Source: Acidobacteriales bacterium 59-55 (lineage in GTDB: Bacteria > Acidobacteriota > Terriglobia > Terriglobales > Acidobacteriaceae). From it: a stretch of 64,000 nt of DNA. The DNA is taken from assembly GCA_001897435.1 (NCBI GenBank), contig MKSV01000007.1, positions 1 to 64,000 on the forward strand. Direction: 5' to 3'. Numbering within the stretch: position 1 is the first letter of the stretch; each line of letters opens with the position of its first letter. Below the pieces are notes generated by a model, which saw nothing but the letters and a program-made list of their open reading frames with translations, had not been told where the DNA came from and searched no databases. This document shows, piece by piece, positions 17,247-26,026 of this stretch. Both the position numbers and the translations under genes were made by a program.

Positions 17247-18650
17247 ATGAACAAGAGAGAATTCCTCAAGACCTCCGGAGCCTTCCTCACCGGTACCATG
17301 CTCTCCCGCATCGCCCCCGCCGAGCAGGCGGCTGGGCAGTCAGACCACGGCGCCGCCGGACAATCGGACCATGTTGCGATCGACTCAGCCGGGCACCGAA
17401 CCAACTGGTCCGGCAATCTCCAGTACCACACCGACCGCCTGTACCTCCCGAAGAATGTGCAGGAGGTTCAGGAGGCAGTGAAGAGCTGCAATAAGCTCAG
17501 GGCTCTCGGCGCTCACCACTCCTTCAATACCATCGCCGACAGCAGGTTCAACCAGATCTCGGTCAAGGCTCTCGATCAGATGTCGGTCGACGCCAAGGCC
17601 CGCACCATTACCGTCGGCGGTGGTGTCACCTACGGCCAGTTCGCTCCGCATCTCGACAAGCAGGGCTTTGCCGTCCAGAACCTTGCGTCGCTTCCTCACG
17701 TCTCGGTCGCGGGAGCCTGTGCCACCGCCACCCACGGCTCCGGCAACAGGAACGGCAACCTTGCCACCGCCGTCTCCGCCATGGAGATCGTCACCGCCGA
17801 CGGCAACATCGTTCATCTCTCCCGTGAAAAGGATGGCGATCAGTTCCTCGGCGCTGCTGTCGCTTTGGGCGGCCTCGGCGTCGTCACCAGCACCACGCTC
17901 GATGTGATCCCGACCTTCGAGATGGCGCAGGTCGTCTACGAAAACCTCTCGTTCGACCAGTTGGAGCACAACCTCGACGCCATCTTCGGCAGCGCCTACA
18001 GCGTCAGCCTCTTCACCGACTGGCAGAAGAATCGGGCTACCCAGGTCTGGATCAAGAGCCGCCTCAAGCCCGGCGGCAAGGCCGATATGCCCGAGCTCTT
18101 CTACGGAGCTACCCGCGCCACAAAGAAGCTCCATCCCATCACCGGCGCTTCGGCGGTCAACTGTACCGAGCAGCAGGGCATTCCCGGCCCATGGTACGAG
18201 CGCATGCCACACTTCCGCATGAACTTTATCCCCAGCAGTGGAGCGGAGCTGCAAACCGAATACTTTGTCCCCCGTGAAAAAGGCTACGCGGCCATCCGCG
18301 CCGTCGAGCAGTTGCGCGATCAGATTACGCCGCACCTCTTCGTCACCGAGTTTCGCACTATTGCCGCCGACAATATCTGGATGAGTACCTGCCACCATCG
18401 CGACGCCATGACCATTCACTTCACCTGGAAGCCGGAGTGGCCGGCGGTCAAGAAGATTCTGCCGCTGATCGAAGCCAAGCTGGCTCCCTTCGATGCCCGC
18501 CCGCACTGGGCGAAGATGTTCACCATGCCGCCCTCGCGGATCCATCAGCTCTACGAAAAGCTGCCCGACTACCAGGCCATGCTCAAGCGCTACGATCCCA
18601 ACGGCAAGTTCCGCAACGACTTCCTCAACACCAACATCTACGGAGCCTGA
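17247..18650 (+). CDS. Exported FAD-binding oxidoreductase, alditol/aldonolactone oxidase-like
   Basis: The 467-residue protein begins MNKREFLKTSGAFLTGTML, a Tat-like signal with a Lys-Arg pair. The FAD-binding (PCMH) domain carries RALGAHHSF, where His90 or His91 is the probable site of covalent FAD attachment. It continues with ITVGGGVTYGQFAPHL and SVAGACATATHGSGNRNGNLA. The C-terminal domain resembles the D-arabinono-lactone/alditol oxidase family (ALO), which oxidises sugar alcohols or lactones with O2. Residues 30-42 contain a small internal duplication (AGQSDH twice). It lies between two secreted esterase-type genes on the same strand. Confidence 0.83.
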   Translation: MNKREFLKTSGAFLTGTMLSRIAPAEQAAGQSDHGAAGQSDHVAIDSAGHRTNWSGNLQYHTDRLYLPKNVQEVQEAVKSCNKLRALGAHHSFNTIADSRFNQISVKALDQMSVDAKARTITVGGGVTYGQFAPHLDKQGFAVQNLASLPHVSVAGACATATHGSGNRNGNLATAVSAMEIVTADGNIVHLSREKDGDQFLGAAVALGGLGVVTSTTLDVIPTFEMAQVVYENLSFDQLEHNLDAIFGSAYSVSLFTDWQKNRATQVWIKSRLKPGGKADMPELFYGATRATKKLHPITGASAVNCTEQQGIPGPWYERMPHFRMNFIPSSGAELQTEYFVPREKGYAAIRAVEQLRDQITPHLFVTEFRTIAADNIWMSTCHHRDAMTIHFTWKPEWPAVKKILPLIEAKLAPFDARPHWAKMFTMPPSRIHQLYEKLPDYQAMLKRYDPNGKFRNDFLNTNIYGA

Positions 18651-18663
18651 GCAGAGTTTTTAC

Positions 18664-18691
18664 GCGGAGTCGGCGACAAAGCCGACTCCGC
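18664..18691. terminator. Hairpin between the oxidoreductase and carboxylesterase genes
   Basis: GCGGAGTCGGC pairs perfectly with GCCGACTCCGC around GACAAA, 14 bases after the upstream stop. No T-run follows on the plus strand. A TTTTT lies just before it, so as a plus-strand terminator it is weak. It may instead be a repeat-type hairpin. Confidence 0.4.
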
Positions 18692-18732
18692 TAAATCGTT
18701 TCTGTGGTAAGTTGGGCAGCGGAGAAAAACCG

Positions 18733-20331
18733 ATGCCTTCGCTGCGACTGAACTCTGCCTTCGCGTCTTTTGCCACGCTCCTGCTCTTTTCCCTTCCCGC
18801 CATGGCCGCAAATCCGCTTCAGGTCAAAACCGATAAAGGCAAGGTTGAAGGCGCCTACACCGCCGATCAGCAGGTCATCGCCTTTAAGGGCATTCCCTAC
18901 GCCGCTCCTCCGGTCGGCAATCTTCGCTGGAAACCTCCGATGCCCGCGGCAAAATGGAAAGGCGTCCGCCCCGCAAAGGACTTCGGCTCGCACTGTGTCC
19001 AGACCGGCGGCTACCCCGACATGGTCTTCCACGACCCCGGCCCCAGCGAGGACTGCCTCACCCTTAACGTCTGGACCCCAGCCAATGCCAAACCCGACAG
19101 CCATCTCCCGGTCATGGTCTGGATCTACGGCGGCGGCTTCACCACCGGTGGCACCTCGGAGAAGCGCCAGGACGGCCAGTTTCTCGCGCATCGCAACGTC
19201 GTCATCGTCTCCATGAACTATCGTCTCGGCATCTTCGGCTTCTTTGTCCATCCCGAACTCACCGCCGAATCGCCCCATCATGCCTCCGGCAACTATGGCC
19301 TCATGGACCAGGCCGCCGCGCTCGAATGGGTTAAGCACAACATCGGCGCCTTCGGCGGAGATCCCTCCAACATCACGATCTTCGGCGAGTCGGCAGGCTC
19401 CTTCGCCGTCAGTACCCTCATGGCCTCGCCGCTAACCAAAGGCCTCATCTCGAAGGCCATCGGCGAGAGCGGCGGCGCGTTCTACAGTGGTGGCCTCGGC
19501 TATCAGCCCCGCGAAGTCCTCGAACAGCGCAATGTTCAGTTCGCGCGGACCGCCTTCGGCACCTCGCAACTGGCTGACTTGCGCAAGCTCTCCGCCGACG
19601 ATCTGGTCAAGGCCGCCATGGCGAAGACCGATCCCCGTCCGCCGCGCTTCGGCCCCGATATCGACGGCTACTTCCTGCCCGACTCCGTACCGGATATCTA
19701 TGCCGCAGGGAAACAGGCTCATGTCCCTCTGCTCGCCGGGTGGAACGCCGACGAGGTTCGTGCCTCGGTTCTGTTCGCCAAACCGCCTGTCACCGCCGCC
19801 AGCTTTACCGCGCAGGCCGAGAAGGAGTTCGGTGCCCGTGCGAAGGACTTTCTCGCCGTCTATCCCGCAACGACGGATGAGGTGGCGAAGACCTCCGCCG
19901 GAGACTTCGCCAGCGACCGCTTCATCGCCTTCTCCACCTGGCGCTGGATTGAGGCGCATATTCAGACCGGCGACGCGCCCACCTACCGCTATTTCTTCAC
20001 CCTAGGCTCGCCTGGCGACAAGAACCACCCTGCTGCCATCGGGGCCTTCCACTCCGACGACATAGAGTACGTCTTCGGCACGCTCGACTCCCGCCCCGAG
20101 GCGGTTTGGCGGCCCGAGGACCGCAAGCTCTCCGACCAGATCGGCCAGTACTGGACCAACTTCGCCCGCACCGGCGACCCCAACGGCCCCGGCCTTCCTG
20201 CCTGGCCGACCTGCACTCCGGCGGACCAGTGGCAGGTAATGTATCTGAACGCCAACCCCGAAGCCAAACCCGACGCCTACCGCGCCCGCTACCTCTTCCT
20301 TGATCAGGTCTGGGGCAAACCGGCGCACTAA
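18733..20331 (+). CDS. Secreted type-B carboxylesterase
   Basis: The 532-residue protein has a signal peptide (MPSLRLNSAFASFATLLLFSLPAMA) and a complete carboxylesterase/lipase (PF00135) domain: IAFKGIPYAAPPVGNLRW, SEDCLTLNVWTP, VMVWIYGGGF (oxyanion hole), the nucleophile elbow FGESAGS (Ser about 220), and a catalytic His in GAFHSDDIEYVFG (about 440). It should hydrolyse carboxylic esters outside the cytoplasm. GGAG lies 8 bases before the ATG at 18733. It ends in a convergent gap facing glmM that holds a dispersed repeat. Confidence 0.92.
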   Translation: MPSLRLNSAFASFATLLLFSLPAMAANPLQVKTDKGKVEGAYTADQQVIAFKGIPYAAPPVGNLRWKPPMPAAKWKGVRPAKDFGSHCVQTGGYPDMVFHDPGPSEDCLTLNVWTPANAKPDSHLPVMVWIYGGGFTTGGTSEKRQDGQFLAHRNVVIVSMNYRLGIFGFFVHPELTAESPHHASGNYGLMDQAAALEWVKHNIGAFGGDPSNITIFGESAGSFAVSTLMASPLTKGLISKAIGESGGAFYSGGLGYQPREVLEQRNVQFARTAFGTSQLADLRKLSADDLVKAAMAKTDPRPPRFGPDIDGYFLPDSVPDIYAAGKQAHVPLLAGWNADEVRASVLFAKPPVTAASFTAQAEKEFGARAKDFLAVYPATTDEVAKTSAGDFASDRFIAFSTWRWIEAHIQTGDAPTYRYFFTLGSPGDKNHPAAIGAFHSDDIEYVFGTLDSRPEAVWRPEDRKLSDQIGQYWTNFARTGDPNGPGLPAWPTCTPADQWQVMYLNANPEAKPDAYRARYLFLDQVWGKPAH

Positions 20332-20344
20332 TCTTTAGGGATGG

Positions 20345-20390
20345 TCTGAATGAAATCAGTCTCTGCTAAGGGCACGGCTCCAGCCGTGCC
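20345..20390. repeat. Dispersed repeat B, copy 1 (GGCACGGCT hairpin)
   Basis: About 45 bases match 31347-31391 with a handful of changes and one indel: TCTGA, AAATCAG, CTG-TAAGGGCACGGCT and CAGCCGTG are shared. The 3' half forms a GGCACGGCT/AGCCGTGCC hairpin. It lies between the convergent carboxylesterase and glmM genes, where it may act as a two-way terminator. The rest of the gap to 20456 shows nothing else. Confidence 0.7.
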
Positions 20391-20456
20391 GTAGTGACCT
20401 GCCTGCCCAGACCTCTTAGGTGTGCTGCTTAGCCGGATAGAGGAAGACCCCGGAAA

Positions 20457-21818
20457 TCAGACACCCAACTCGGCGCGAATCGCGTTGGCGATTGTGTCTG
20501 CGTGGTGGCGCATCAGCGGTTCGGATTCGGCCTCAATCATTACCCGCGCCAGCGCCTCGGTGCCGCTGTAGCGGATGACGACCCGGCCCGAGTCGGCCAG
20601 CTCCCGCTCAGCATCGCGGATGGCGGCGGCGACGCTGTCGATCGTCTCGAGCGGCCTCTTCTCCCGCACCTTGACGTTGACGATCACCTGCGGAAAGACC
20701 TTGAGGTCGGCAACGAGTTCAGCCAGAGATTTGCCGCTGCGGTGAACCGTGTCGAGCACCAGCAGCGCTGTCAGAAGGCCATCGCCGGTAGTGCTGCGAC
20801 CGTTGAAGATGATGTGGCCGGACTGCTCGCCGCCCAGCGCGGCTCCGGTCGACAGCATCTGTTCGAGGACGTACTTGTCGCCGACGTTGGCGCGGAGCAT
20901 CTGGATGCCGCTGCGCTTCAGTGCCGCTTCGAGCCCCATGTTCGACATTGTGGTGGCGACGACGGTCGAGTTCGTAAGCAGTCCGCGCATCTGCAGATCG
21001 CGCGCTGCGAGCAGAAGCACGGCATCTCCGTTGACGACGTTGCCGTTCTCGTCGGCGAACAGGGCGCGGTCGGCGTCGCCGTCGAAGGTGATGCCGATGG
21101 AGGCCTTCTGGGCGGCGACCTCGGCAGCGACCACGCTGGGATGCAGCGCGCCGCAGGATTCATTGATGTTACGGCCATCCGGGCCGGCGTGAGTGATGAT
21201 GACTTCGCCTCCGCCGTTGCTGTTCAGCAGGGCGAATAACTCGGGGGCAACCGAGGAGGCGGCTCCGTTGGCGCAGTCGACGACGACGCATTTGCCATCG
21301 AGCGAGAGATCGGGAACGGCGGCAAGCAGGAAGCGGATGTACTCGGCGCGGTCGGCGTCGTTGACAGGAGGAGGCGTATCCGAGGTTCCGTTGGTGGAAG
21401 TCTCAGCGGCAGAGCTTTCAAGTTGGCGAAAGATCTCAGTCTCGATTGCCATCTCGGTCGCATCGGGCAGCTTGTAGCCGTCCGGGCCGAAGACCTTGAT
21501 GCCGTTGTCCTGCCAGGGATTGTGCGAGGCGGAGATGACAATGCCGGCGGCGAAGCCATGCGTGTGGGTCAGGAAGGCGATGGCAGGCGTCGTGATGACG
21601 CCCGCGTTCTCGACCGTGGCTCCCCCCGCACAGAGACCGGCAGTGAGCGTGGCCGCAATCCAGTTGCCGGATTCCCGCGTGTCCATGCCCAGAAGAACCC
21701 TCGGCGATGTGCCGAGATGATGCGCGAGCGCCAGGCCGATGGCATGGATGGTGCGCGGGTCGAGAGGCGGCTGGCCCGCGATGCCGCGAATGCCGTCGGT
21801 TCCAAAGAGCTTCTTCAT
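20457..21818 (-). CDS. glmM: Phosphoglucosamine mutase
   Basis: GlmM interconverts glucosamine-6-phosphate and glucosamine-1-phosphate for UDP-GlcNAc, peptidoglycan and LPS synthesis. The 453-residue protein starts MKKLFGTDGIRGIAG, the GlmM signature. The phosphoserine loop is GIVISASHNP, with Ser98 as the phosphate carrier. The metal-binding loop ITFDGDADRALFAD and the sugar-specific EQSGHI segment distinguish it from phosphomannomutases. The C-terminal phosphate-binding RYSGTEALARVMIE is present. It follows xseA on the minus strand with a 65-base purine-rich spacer, probably in one operon. Confidence 0.97.
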   Translation of the reverse strand: MKKLFGTDGIRGIAGQPPLDPRTIHAIGLALAHHLGTSPRVLLGMDTRESGNWIAATLTAGLCAGGATVENAGVITTPAIAFLTHTHGFAAGIVISASHNPWQDNGIKVFGPDGYKLPDATEMAIETEIFRQLESSAAETSTNGTSDTPPPVNDADRAEYIRFLLAAVPDLSLDGKCVVVDCANGAASSVAPELFALLNSNGGGEVIITHAGPDGRNINESCGALHPSVVAAEVAAQKASIGITFDGDADRALFADENGNVVNGDAVLLLAARDLQMRGLLTNSTVVATTMSNMGLEAALKRSGIQMLRANVGDKYVLEQMLSTGAALGGEQSGHIIFNGRSTTGDGLLTALLVLDTVHRSGKSLAELVADLKVFPQVIVNVKVREKRPLETIDSVAAAIRDAERELADSGRVVIRYSGTEALARVMIEAESEPLMRHHADTIANAIRAELGV

Positions 21819-21865
21819 GAGTTGCTGGTCTCCGTAATGCGATTGTCCATTTTTAACTTCTCGAT

Positions 21866-21904
21866 TTATTGTCTTTCTTTTTCTTATTGTCTTTCTTTAT
21901 TGTC
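21866..21904. repeat. Short polypyrimidine tandem repeat across the xseA stop
   Basis: TTATTGTCTTTCTTT occurs at 21866-21880 and again at 21884-21898, followed by a partial third ATTGTC. On the minus strand it is a purine-rich tract holding the xseA TAA (21884-21886) and leading toward glmM. The tract probably arose by slippage. Effects on coupling to glmM are conjecture. Confidence 0.6.
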
Positions 21905-23452
21905 CAACACTTTTGCCGTCACGGTGCCCTGCGCAAGGCGGGCGCGGACGGTTTCACCCGGCGCAGTCTCTGCCGCGGAGCGAAGCAGCGTGCCATCTTC
22001 GGCGTAGACAAGAGCGTAGCCTCGGGATAAAACCGCGAGCGGCGAGAGCGCGTCGAGTCGAGTTGTGGCGTGGTTGAGGCGAGCCTGATTCGCGGAGATT
22101 GCCCGCGCCGAGGTGTGGTGCAGCCGCTCGGTCGCGGCCTGCAGGCGGCGCTGTGCGGCGGCGATGCGGACGGCAATGTTCTGGCGGCGGAGGCGCTCAT
22201 TTAGCGTAGCAAGGCGCTGCGTGTTGAGGCGAATTCGGCGGCCGCCCGCAGCTTCGAGCCGCAGGCTTAGTTCGTCGATGCGCTGGTCGCGGCGGCTGAC
22301 GGCATCGCGCAGGCGATTGAGGACGGACTCCGACGACAGCCGCGCATAACGCTGGCGGGCGTGCATCAGGTGGAACCGCCCGGCGCGATGAACCCGGGCA
22401 GCCAGCGCCTCGATGCGCTCGCCGATGCGGTGCTGAGCGGCGGTGACCAACTCGGCGGCGGCCGAAGGAGTCGGCGCGCGCAGGTCCGCAACGAAGTCGG
22501 CGATGGTGAAGTCGGTCTCGTGTCCGATGGCGGAGACGACGGGAATTGCAGAGGCTGCGATGGCGCGGGCCAGCGCCTCATCGTTGAAGCCGGAGAGGTC
22601 CTCGATCGAACCTCCGCCCCGCGCAAGGATGATGATGTCGACCAGTTCGGGATGGTTATTGAAGTAGCGGATTCCGGCGGCAACCGTGGTGCAGCAGTTG
22701 GTCCCCTGCATCGTCGCCGGATAGACCAGCAGGTTCAGCCTGGCATGGCGGCGGCGCGCAACGGTGACGATGTCGCGGATGACGGCTCCCGTGGGCGAGG
22801 TGATGACTCCGACGCATCGGGGAAAGGCCGGAAGAGTACGTTTGCGGTCGGCGTCGAAGAGGCCTTCAGCCAGCAGTTGGGCCTTGAGCTGTTCAAAGGC
22901 AAGCTGGAGCGCACCGGCTCCGCGCGGCTCCAGTGTCTCGGCGATCAGTTGGAGCTGTCCCCGGCTCTCATAGATGGAGATGCGTCCCCGAACCAGAACC
23001 GCGAGCCCATCCGCCGGGCGGAAGCGGAGCAGCTGCGCCTGCCGGCGAAAGAGCACGATGGGAAGCTGCGCTTCGCCGTCTTTCAGCGTGAAGTAGACGT
23101 GGCCCGACGGCGCTGCGCGATAGTTGGAGATCTCCCCCTCGACCCATAGGTCGGGGTAGCCGCCTTCGACCTGCTGGCGGATGTCGATCACCAAATCGCG
23201 GACAGTCCAGATGCGGCGGGCCGTGGGCAGGAGGGGGAGAGTTTCCCCTTGTCGGCTCTTCTTCTGCTCACCGCTTCCCGAGGCGCCACCCGCGCTCCTA
23301 TCCTCCGAAGCCGGACGAGGGACAACCGGCAACTCCGGTTCAGGATTGAAGAGCAGGTCAGCCTGCACCGGCCTACGCTTCGCAGAGCGCGACTTACCCC
23401 GGCCTGCGCGCAGGCTTGCCAGGGTCGGGGAGGAGGCGTCTTTCTCGGTCAC
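21884..23452 (-). CDS. xseA: Exodeoxyribonuclease VII large subunit
   Basis: ExoVII degrades single-stranded DNA from both ends. The 522-residue protein has an extra N-terminal basic/proline-rich leader of about 75 residues, then the OB-fold (LWVEGEISNYRAAPSGHVYFTLKD). The catalytic domain follows (VGVITSPTGAVIRDI, NCCTTVAAGIRYFN, ILARGGGSIEDL, AIGHETDFTIADFVADLRAPTPSAAAEL), then a long coiled coil from about residue 345 and a C-terminal LSPLAVLSRGYALV segment. The start is GTG. The small subunit xseB is not in the window. It sits between the DUF2905 gene and glmM on the minus strand. Confidence 0.95.
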   Translation of the reverse strand: MTEKDASSPTLASLRAGRGKSRSAKRRPVQADLLFNPEPELPVVPRPASEDRSAGGASGSGEQKKSRQGETLPLLPTARRIWTVRDLVIDIRQQVEGGYPDLWVEGEISNYRAAPSGHVYFTLKDGEAQLPIVLFRRQAQLLRFRPADGLAVLVRGRISIYESRGQLQLIAETLEPRGAGALQLAFEQLKAQLLAEGLFDADRKRTLPAFPRCVGVITSPTGAVIRDIVTVARRRHARLNLLVYPATMQGTNCCTTVAAGIRYFNNHPELVDIIILARGGGSIEDLSGFNDEALARAIAASAIPVVSAIGHETDFTIADFVADLRAPTPSAAAELVTAAQHRIGERIEALAARVHRAGRFHLMHARQRYARLSSESVLNRLRDAVSRRDQRIDELSLRLEAAGGRRIRLNTQRLATLNERLRRQNIAVRIAAAQRRLQAATERLHHTSARAISANQARLNHATTRLDALSPLAVLSRGYALVYAEDGTLLRSAAETAPGETVRARLAQGTVTAKVLDNKERQ

Positions 23453-23527
23453 ATTGCCGAGTCTAGATCAAATTGCCCTCGGTATCGAGTGAGTGATCCG
23501 CGTCAGCGTCAGCGGCCGAGAATCTTG

Positions 23528-23752
23528 CTAGCGGCGGAAGTGGCCAATCAGCCAGAGCAGAAAGCTGAGGATCGCGCTCAACAAGAGGCACGTGACCAGC
23601 GGAAAGGATACGGACCAGCCCTTGCCGCGCCAGTTGAAGTCGCCGGGAAGCCGGCCCAGCGGGATGTTGAGCCGGTTCAGGCCGAGCACGATCAAACCCG
23701 CGAAGACGAGCAGGAGACCAAGGAAGATCAGAATACGGGCAAGGTCCGACAT
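23528..23752 (-). CDS. DUF2905 small membrane protein
   Basis: This 74-residue protein has two membrane spans (about residues 5-25 and 48-69). They are separated by the conserved DUF2905 motif LNIPLGRLPGDFNWRGKGWSVSFPL. The family is widespread and of unknown function. Topology suggests a hairpin in the inner membrane. It follows the receiver gene by 9 bases and precedes xseA by 75 bases, so the three are likely co-transcribed. The identification is secure at family level only. Confidence 0.9.
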   Translation of the reverse strand: MSDLARILIFLGLLLVFAGLIVLGLNRLNIPLGRLPGDFNWRGKGWSVSFPLVTCLLLSAILSFLLWLIGHFRR

Positions 23753-23761
23753 CGAAACAGT

Positions 23762-24136
23762 CTAGCTTGCAGTGGCCAGTATGCTGGTGGCTTCGCGGAG
23801 AAGGTCTGTGGGCTGGCAGGGTTTGGTGAGAATGCCGACAGGGCGGGCGAGTCTACTGGATTGCTCGCGCACGTTCTTGAGGTTGGAATAGAAACCGGTG
23901 AGGACGATGATGCGGCAGGAGGGAAGTTCACGGGTGACGTCGCAGACCAGCGCGAGGCCGTCCCGGCCGGGCATGGTGACGTCGCAAAGAAGCAGGTCGG
24001 GATGAAAGGTGCGTGCGGCTACGAGGGCCTGATCTGCGGAGTAGGCGGTCTGTGCCTGAAAGCCGCTCTTCGCGAAGATCAGGGTAAGGGTATCGGCAAC
24101 CAGACGATCGTCGTCAACGACTAGAACTCGCTGCAT
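23762..24136 (-). CDS. Stand-alone response-regulator receiver domain
   Basis: The 124-residue protein is one CheY-like receiver: acidic pair in VLVVDDDRLVA, phospho-acceptor Asp52 (LLLCDVTMPGRDG), Thr in IIVLTGF and the conserved Lys in GILTKPCQP. There is no output domain, so it must act through protein partners in a phosphorelay. No histidine kinase is nearby. It heads a minus-strand group with the DUF2905 gene and xseA. An imperfectly spaced 6-bp palindrome (TCCGAT-TATT-ATCGGA, 24219-24234) lies about 80 bases upstream and might be regulatory. Confidence 0.92.
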   Translation of the reverse strand: MQRVLVVDDDRLVADTLTLIFAKSGFQAQTAYSADQALVAARTFHPDLLLCDVTMPGRDGLALVCDVTRELPSCRIIVLTGFYSNLKNVREQSSRLARPVGILTKPCQPTDLLREATSILATAS

Positions 24137-24241
24137 GGGCGACCTCCCTTAGACTCGCTTCTATATGCAAGCGGATGCCTACACCTTAGGCCGGAGCCAC
24201 GGTTTTGTCCAATGAATATCCGATTATTATCGGAACGATAA

Positions 24242-24267
24242 GCGGGAGGCACAGAGTGGCCTCCCGC
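24242..24267 (-). terminator. Terminator after the YfgM-like gene
   Basis: GCGGGAGGC and GCCTCCCGC are perfect 9-bp arms around 8 bases, lying 26 bases downstream of the minus-strand YfgM-like stop. On that strand the stem is followed by TTATCGTTCC, a weak U-rich tail. Confidence 0.6.
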
Positions 24268-24293
24268 GTGTAGAACGACGATTTGCGTCATCG

Positions 24294-25028
24294 TTACTGC
24301 TGTGGCGCTGCCGGGGCGGCAGAAGGATTCAGCTTCTGGGCGGCGATCATGCCGACCGTGCCCTTTTCGTCCTTGTCCTTGAGCTTGGCGTAGATTTTCT
24401 TTGCTTCCTCGGGCTTGCCCTGGGCCTCGTACATCTCGGCCAACTGAAGTTGCGCGAGACCGGCCGGCACGGAGGTTGTCGGCTTTGCCGTCAGCTCGTT
24501 GTAAAGAGCGATAGCCTGGGAGTCGCGCGAGGTCTGGCGGTAAAGGTTGGCGAGCGAGAGCTTGGCGAGTGAGGCGAGTTCGCTGTTCCAGCCGCTGGCC
24601 ACCTGCTTCAGCGTGCTCTCGGCGGCAGCATTGTCGCCGGCTTCGATATAGGTGAGGCCGCCAAAGTAGCGGGCCGTCTTTCCGTCGGGCATCATGCTGT
24701 ACTTATCGGCCGCGGCCATGAAAAGCTTATTGGCTGCCTTGGCCCGCTCGGAGACCGAAGGGAAGGTCTTGACGCCCGGAGGCACGGGCTGGCCGGGGTT
24801 GGCGAGCGGCGTCTGGTACTCCTGCATGGCGCTGCCGAAGGCTACCGAGGCGGCATTGGAACGGCTGTTATAGACGACGAAACCGCCGATGACAAGGACC
24901 AGGAGCGCGACAAGGATGGAGCCTGCGACGATAACAGTGTGGCGGTTTTCGCTGGCCCACTCCAGGCCGTGCTGCGTGGTGTCGATGAACTGGTCGTGCT
25001 TGAGGGCTTGCTTGGTCTGCTGATCCAC
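24294..25028 (-). CDS. YfgM-like TPR membrane protein
   Basis: This is a 244-residue protein. A cytoplasmic N-terminus of about 30 residues (QFIDTTQHGLEWASENRH) is followed by one membrane span (about 32-53, VIVAGSILVALLVLVIGGFVVYN). A periplasmic tetratricopeptide domain (TARYFGGLTYIEAGDNAAAESTLKQ; AKLSLANLYRQTSRDSQAIALYNEL; LQLAEMYEAQGKPEEAKKIYAKL) makes up the rest. This is the architecture of YfgM, an ancillary subunit linking SecYEG with periplasmic chaperones. The start is GTG. It is transcribed alone, divergent from the gene at 25256. Similarity to YfgM is by architecture, so partner proteins are inferred. Confidence 0.78.
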   Translation of the reverse strand: MDQQTKQALKHDQFIDTTQHGLEWASENRHTVIVAGSILVALLVLVIGGFVVYNSRSNAASVAFGSAMQEYQTPLANPGQPVPPGVKTFPSVSERAKAANKLFMAAADKYSMMPDGKTARYFGGLTYIEAGDNAAAESTLKQVASGWNSELASLAKLSLANLYRQTSRDSQAIALYNELTAKPTTSVPAGLAQLQLAEMYEAQGKPEEAKKIYAKLKDKDEKGTVGMIAAQKLNPSAAPAAPQQ

Positions 25029-25255
25029 TGTGTTGGCTCTTCCTTTGGCTCGGGGCGGTCGAGCCGCTCTGAGAGAACTGGTTGCGCGAATACCCGGCGC
25101 AGAGCTTTAAGTCTATCAGCGGCGATAGCCGTTGCGGCGGTTTGCCCGCTTCTTCGCCATTTTTTGTGAATTTCGAGCCTCTTCGCCGGAAAGGGAGGCC
25201 CGGAGCCGGCTTCTCCTTGCCCATCCCCTCACCGTGAACTAATCTAGAACCAGTT

Positions 25256-25720
25256 ATGTACGAAGACTTTAAAGTGACCGACCGCTGGACCGGAGAAGAA
25301 CTTCACTGCAAGTGGAAGGGAACCGTCGTGGCCATTGCCACGCGCCACGCCGACGCGACCGACATTCGCTTCTCTGTCAACGGCAAACCCGTCTGGATCG
25401 CCATGCCCAACCTCGCCTGGGTGGAGCAGAAACGCCGCACCGGCTACGTCATTACCGACTACCTCGCCGCGCAGACCGCCGGACGCTACCTGAAGCACGC
25501 CATCGAATCCGGCTACGACAACGGGCGCGAGATGTACACCATGACCGTCGACGAGGTGCTCGAACACGCCAACGCGGTGGTCAAGGAAGCGGGTCGAACC
25601 GATAACCTGCCCAGCCTCCCCGTCATCAACGAGAACGTGCAGCCGGAACTGGAGCTGGGGCGTCTTCCTGCCGACAACCAGGGGCCTGTGCAAAACCCGC
25701 CGGACCACATGGTCCTCTAA
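25256..25720 (+). CDS. Conserved-looking protein of unknown function
   Basis: I do not recognise this 154-residue soluble protein. It has no signal peptide or membrane span. The first 110 residues are well ordered and rich in aromatic residues (MYEDFKVTDRWTGEELHCKW, NGKPVWIAMPNLAWVEQK, DNGREMYTMTVDEVLEHAN). The tail is proline/asparagine-rich and probably disordered. GC-rich third codon positions like the neighbours support it as a real gene. It starts a tight run with acyP (18 bases) and apt (6 bases), so it may share regulation with them. No function is proposed. Confidence 0.65.
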   Translation: MYEDFKVTDRWTGEELHCKWKGTVVAIATRHADATDIRFSVNGKPVWIAMPNLAWVEQKRRTGYVITDYLAAQTAGRYLKHAIESGYDNGREMYTMTVDEVLEHANAVVKEAGRTDNLPSLPVINENVQPELELGRLPADNQGPVQNPPDHMVL

Positions 25721-25738
25721 CAGGCAAATTCCATTAGT

Positions 25739-26020
25739 ATGGTCTGTCATTATCTGGTGAAAGGCCGCGTTCAGGGTGTAGGCTTCCGCTGGTTTGTTCA
25801 GCGCGAGGCCTCCGAGATCGGTCTGCGCGGCTGGGTCCGCAACACCGACGAAGGTCATGTGGAAGTGGTTGCGGCAGGCGAACCGGAGGATCTGGCGGAG
25901 CTGAGCCAGTCGTTGAAAAAAGGATCGCGCGGAAGCCGCGTTGATGCCGTCATTGAACACGAGCTGGCCGAGAGCGAAGGCGCAAATCTCGGCAAGTTCG
26001 ATATCGAAGGAGCCTGGTAG
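25739..26020 (+). CDS. acyP: Acylphosphatase
   Basis: This 93-residue enzyme hydrolyses acyl phosphates to carboxylate and phosphate. The phosphate-binding loop is GRVQGVGFRWFVQREA with the essential Arg17, and the catalytic Asn35 lies in GWVRNTDEGHVEV. Both positions match classical acylphosphatases and the length is typical. It lies between the unknown gene at 25256 and apt, six bases before the latter, so the three probably form one operon. The physiological substrate in bacteria is generally unclear. Confidence 0.95.
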   Translation: MVCHYLVKGRVQGVGFRWFVQREASEIGLRGWVRNTDEGHVEVVAAGEPEDLAELSQSLKKGSRGSRVDAVIEHELAESEGANLGKFDIEGAW

Positions 26021-26026
26021 AAGACG

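Noticed and set aside
23453-23527. xseB between xseA and the DUF2905 gene
   Set aside because: The gap is only 75 bases and holds no frame resembling the small subunit.
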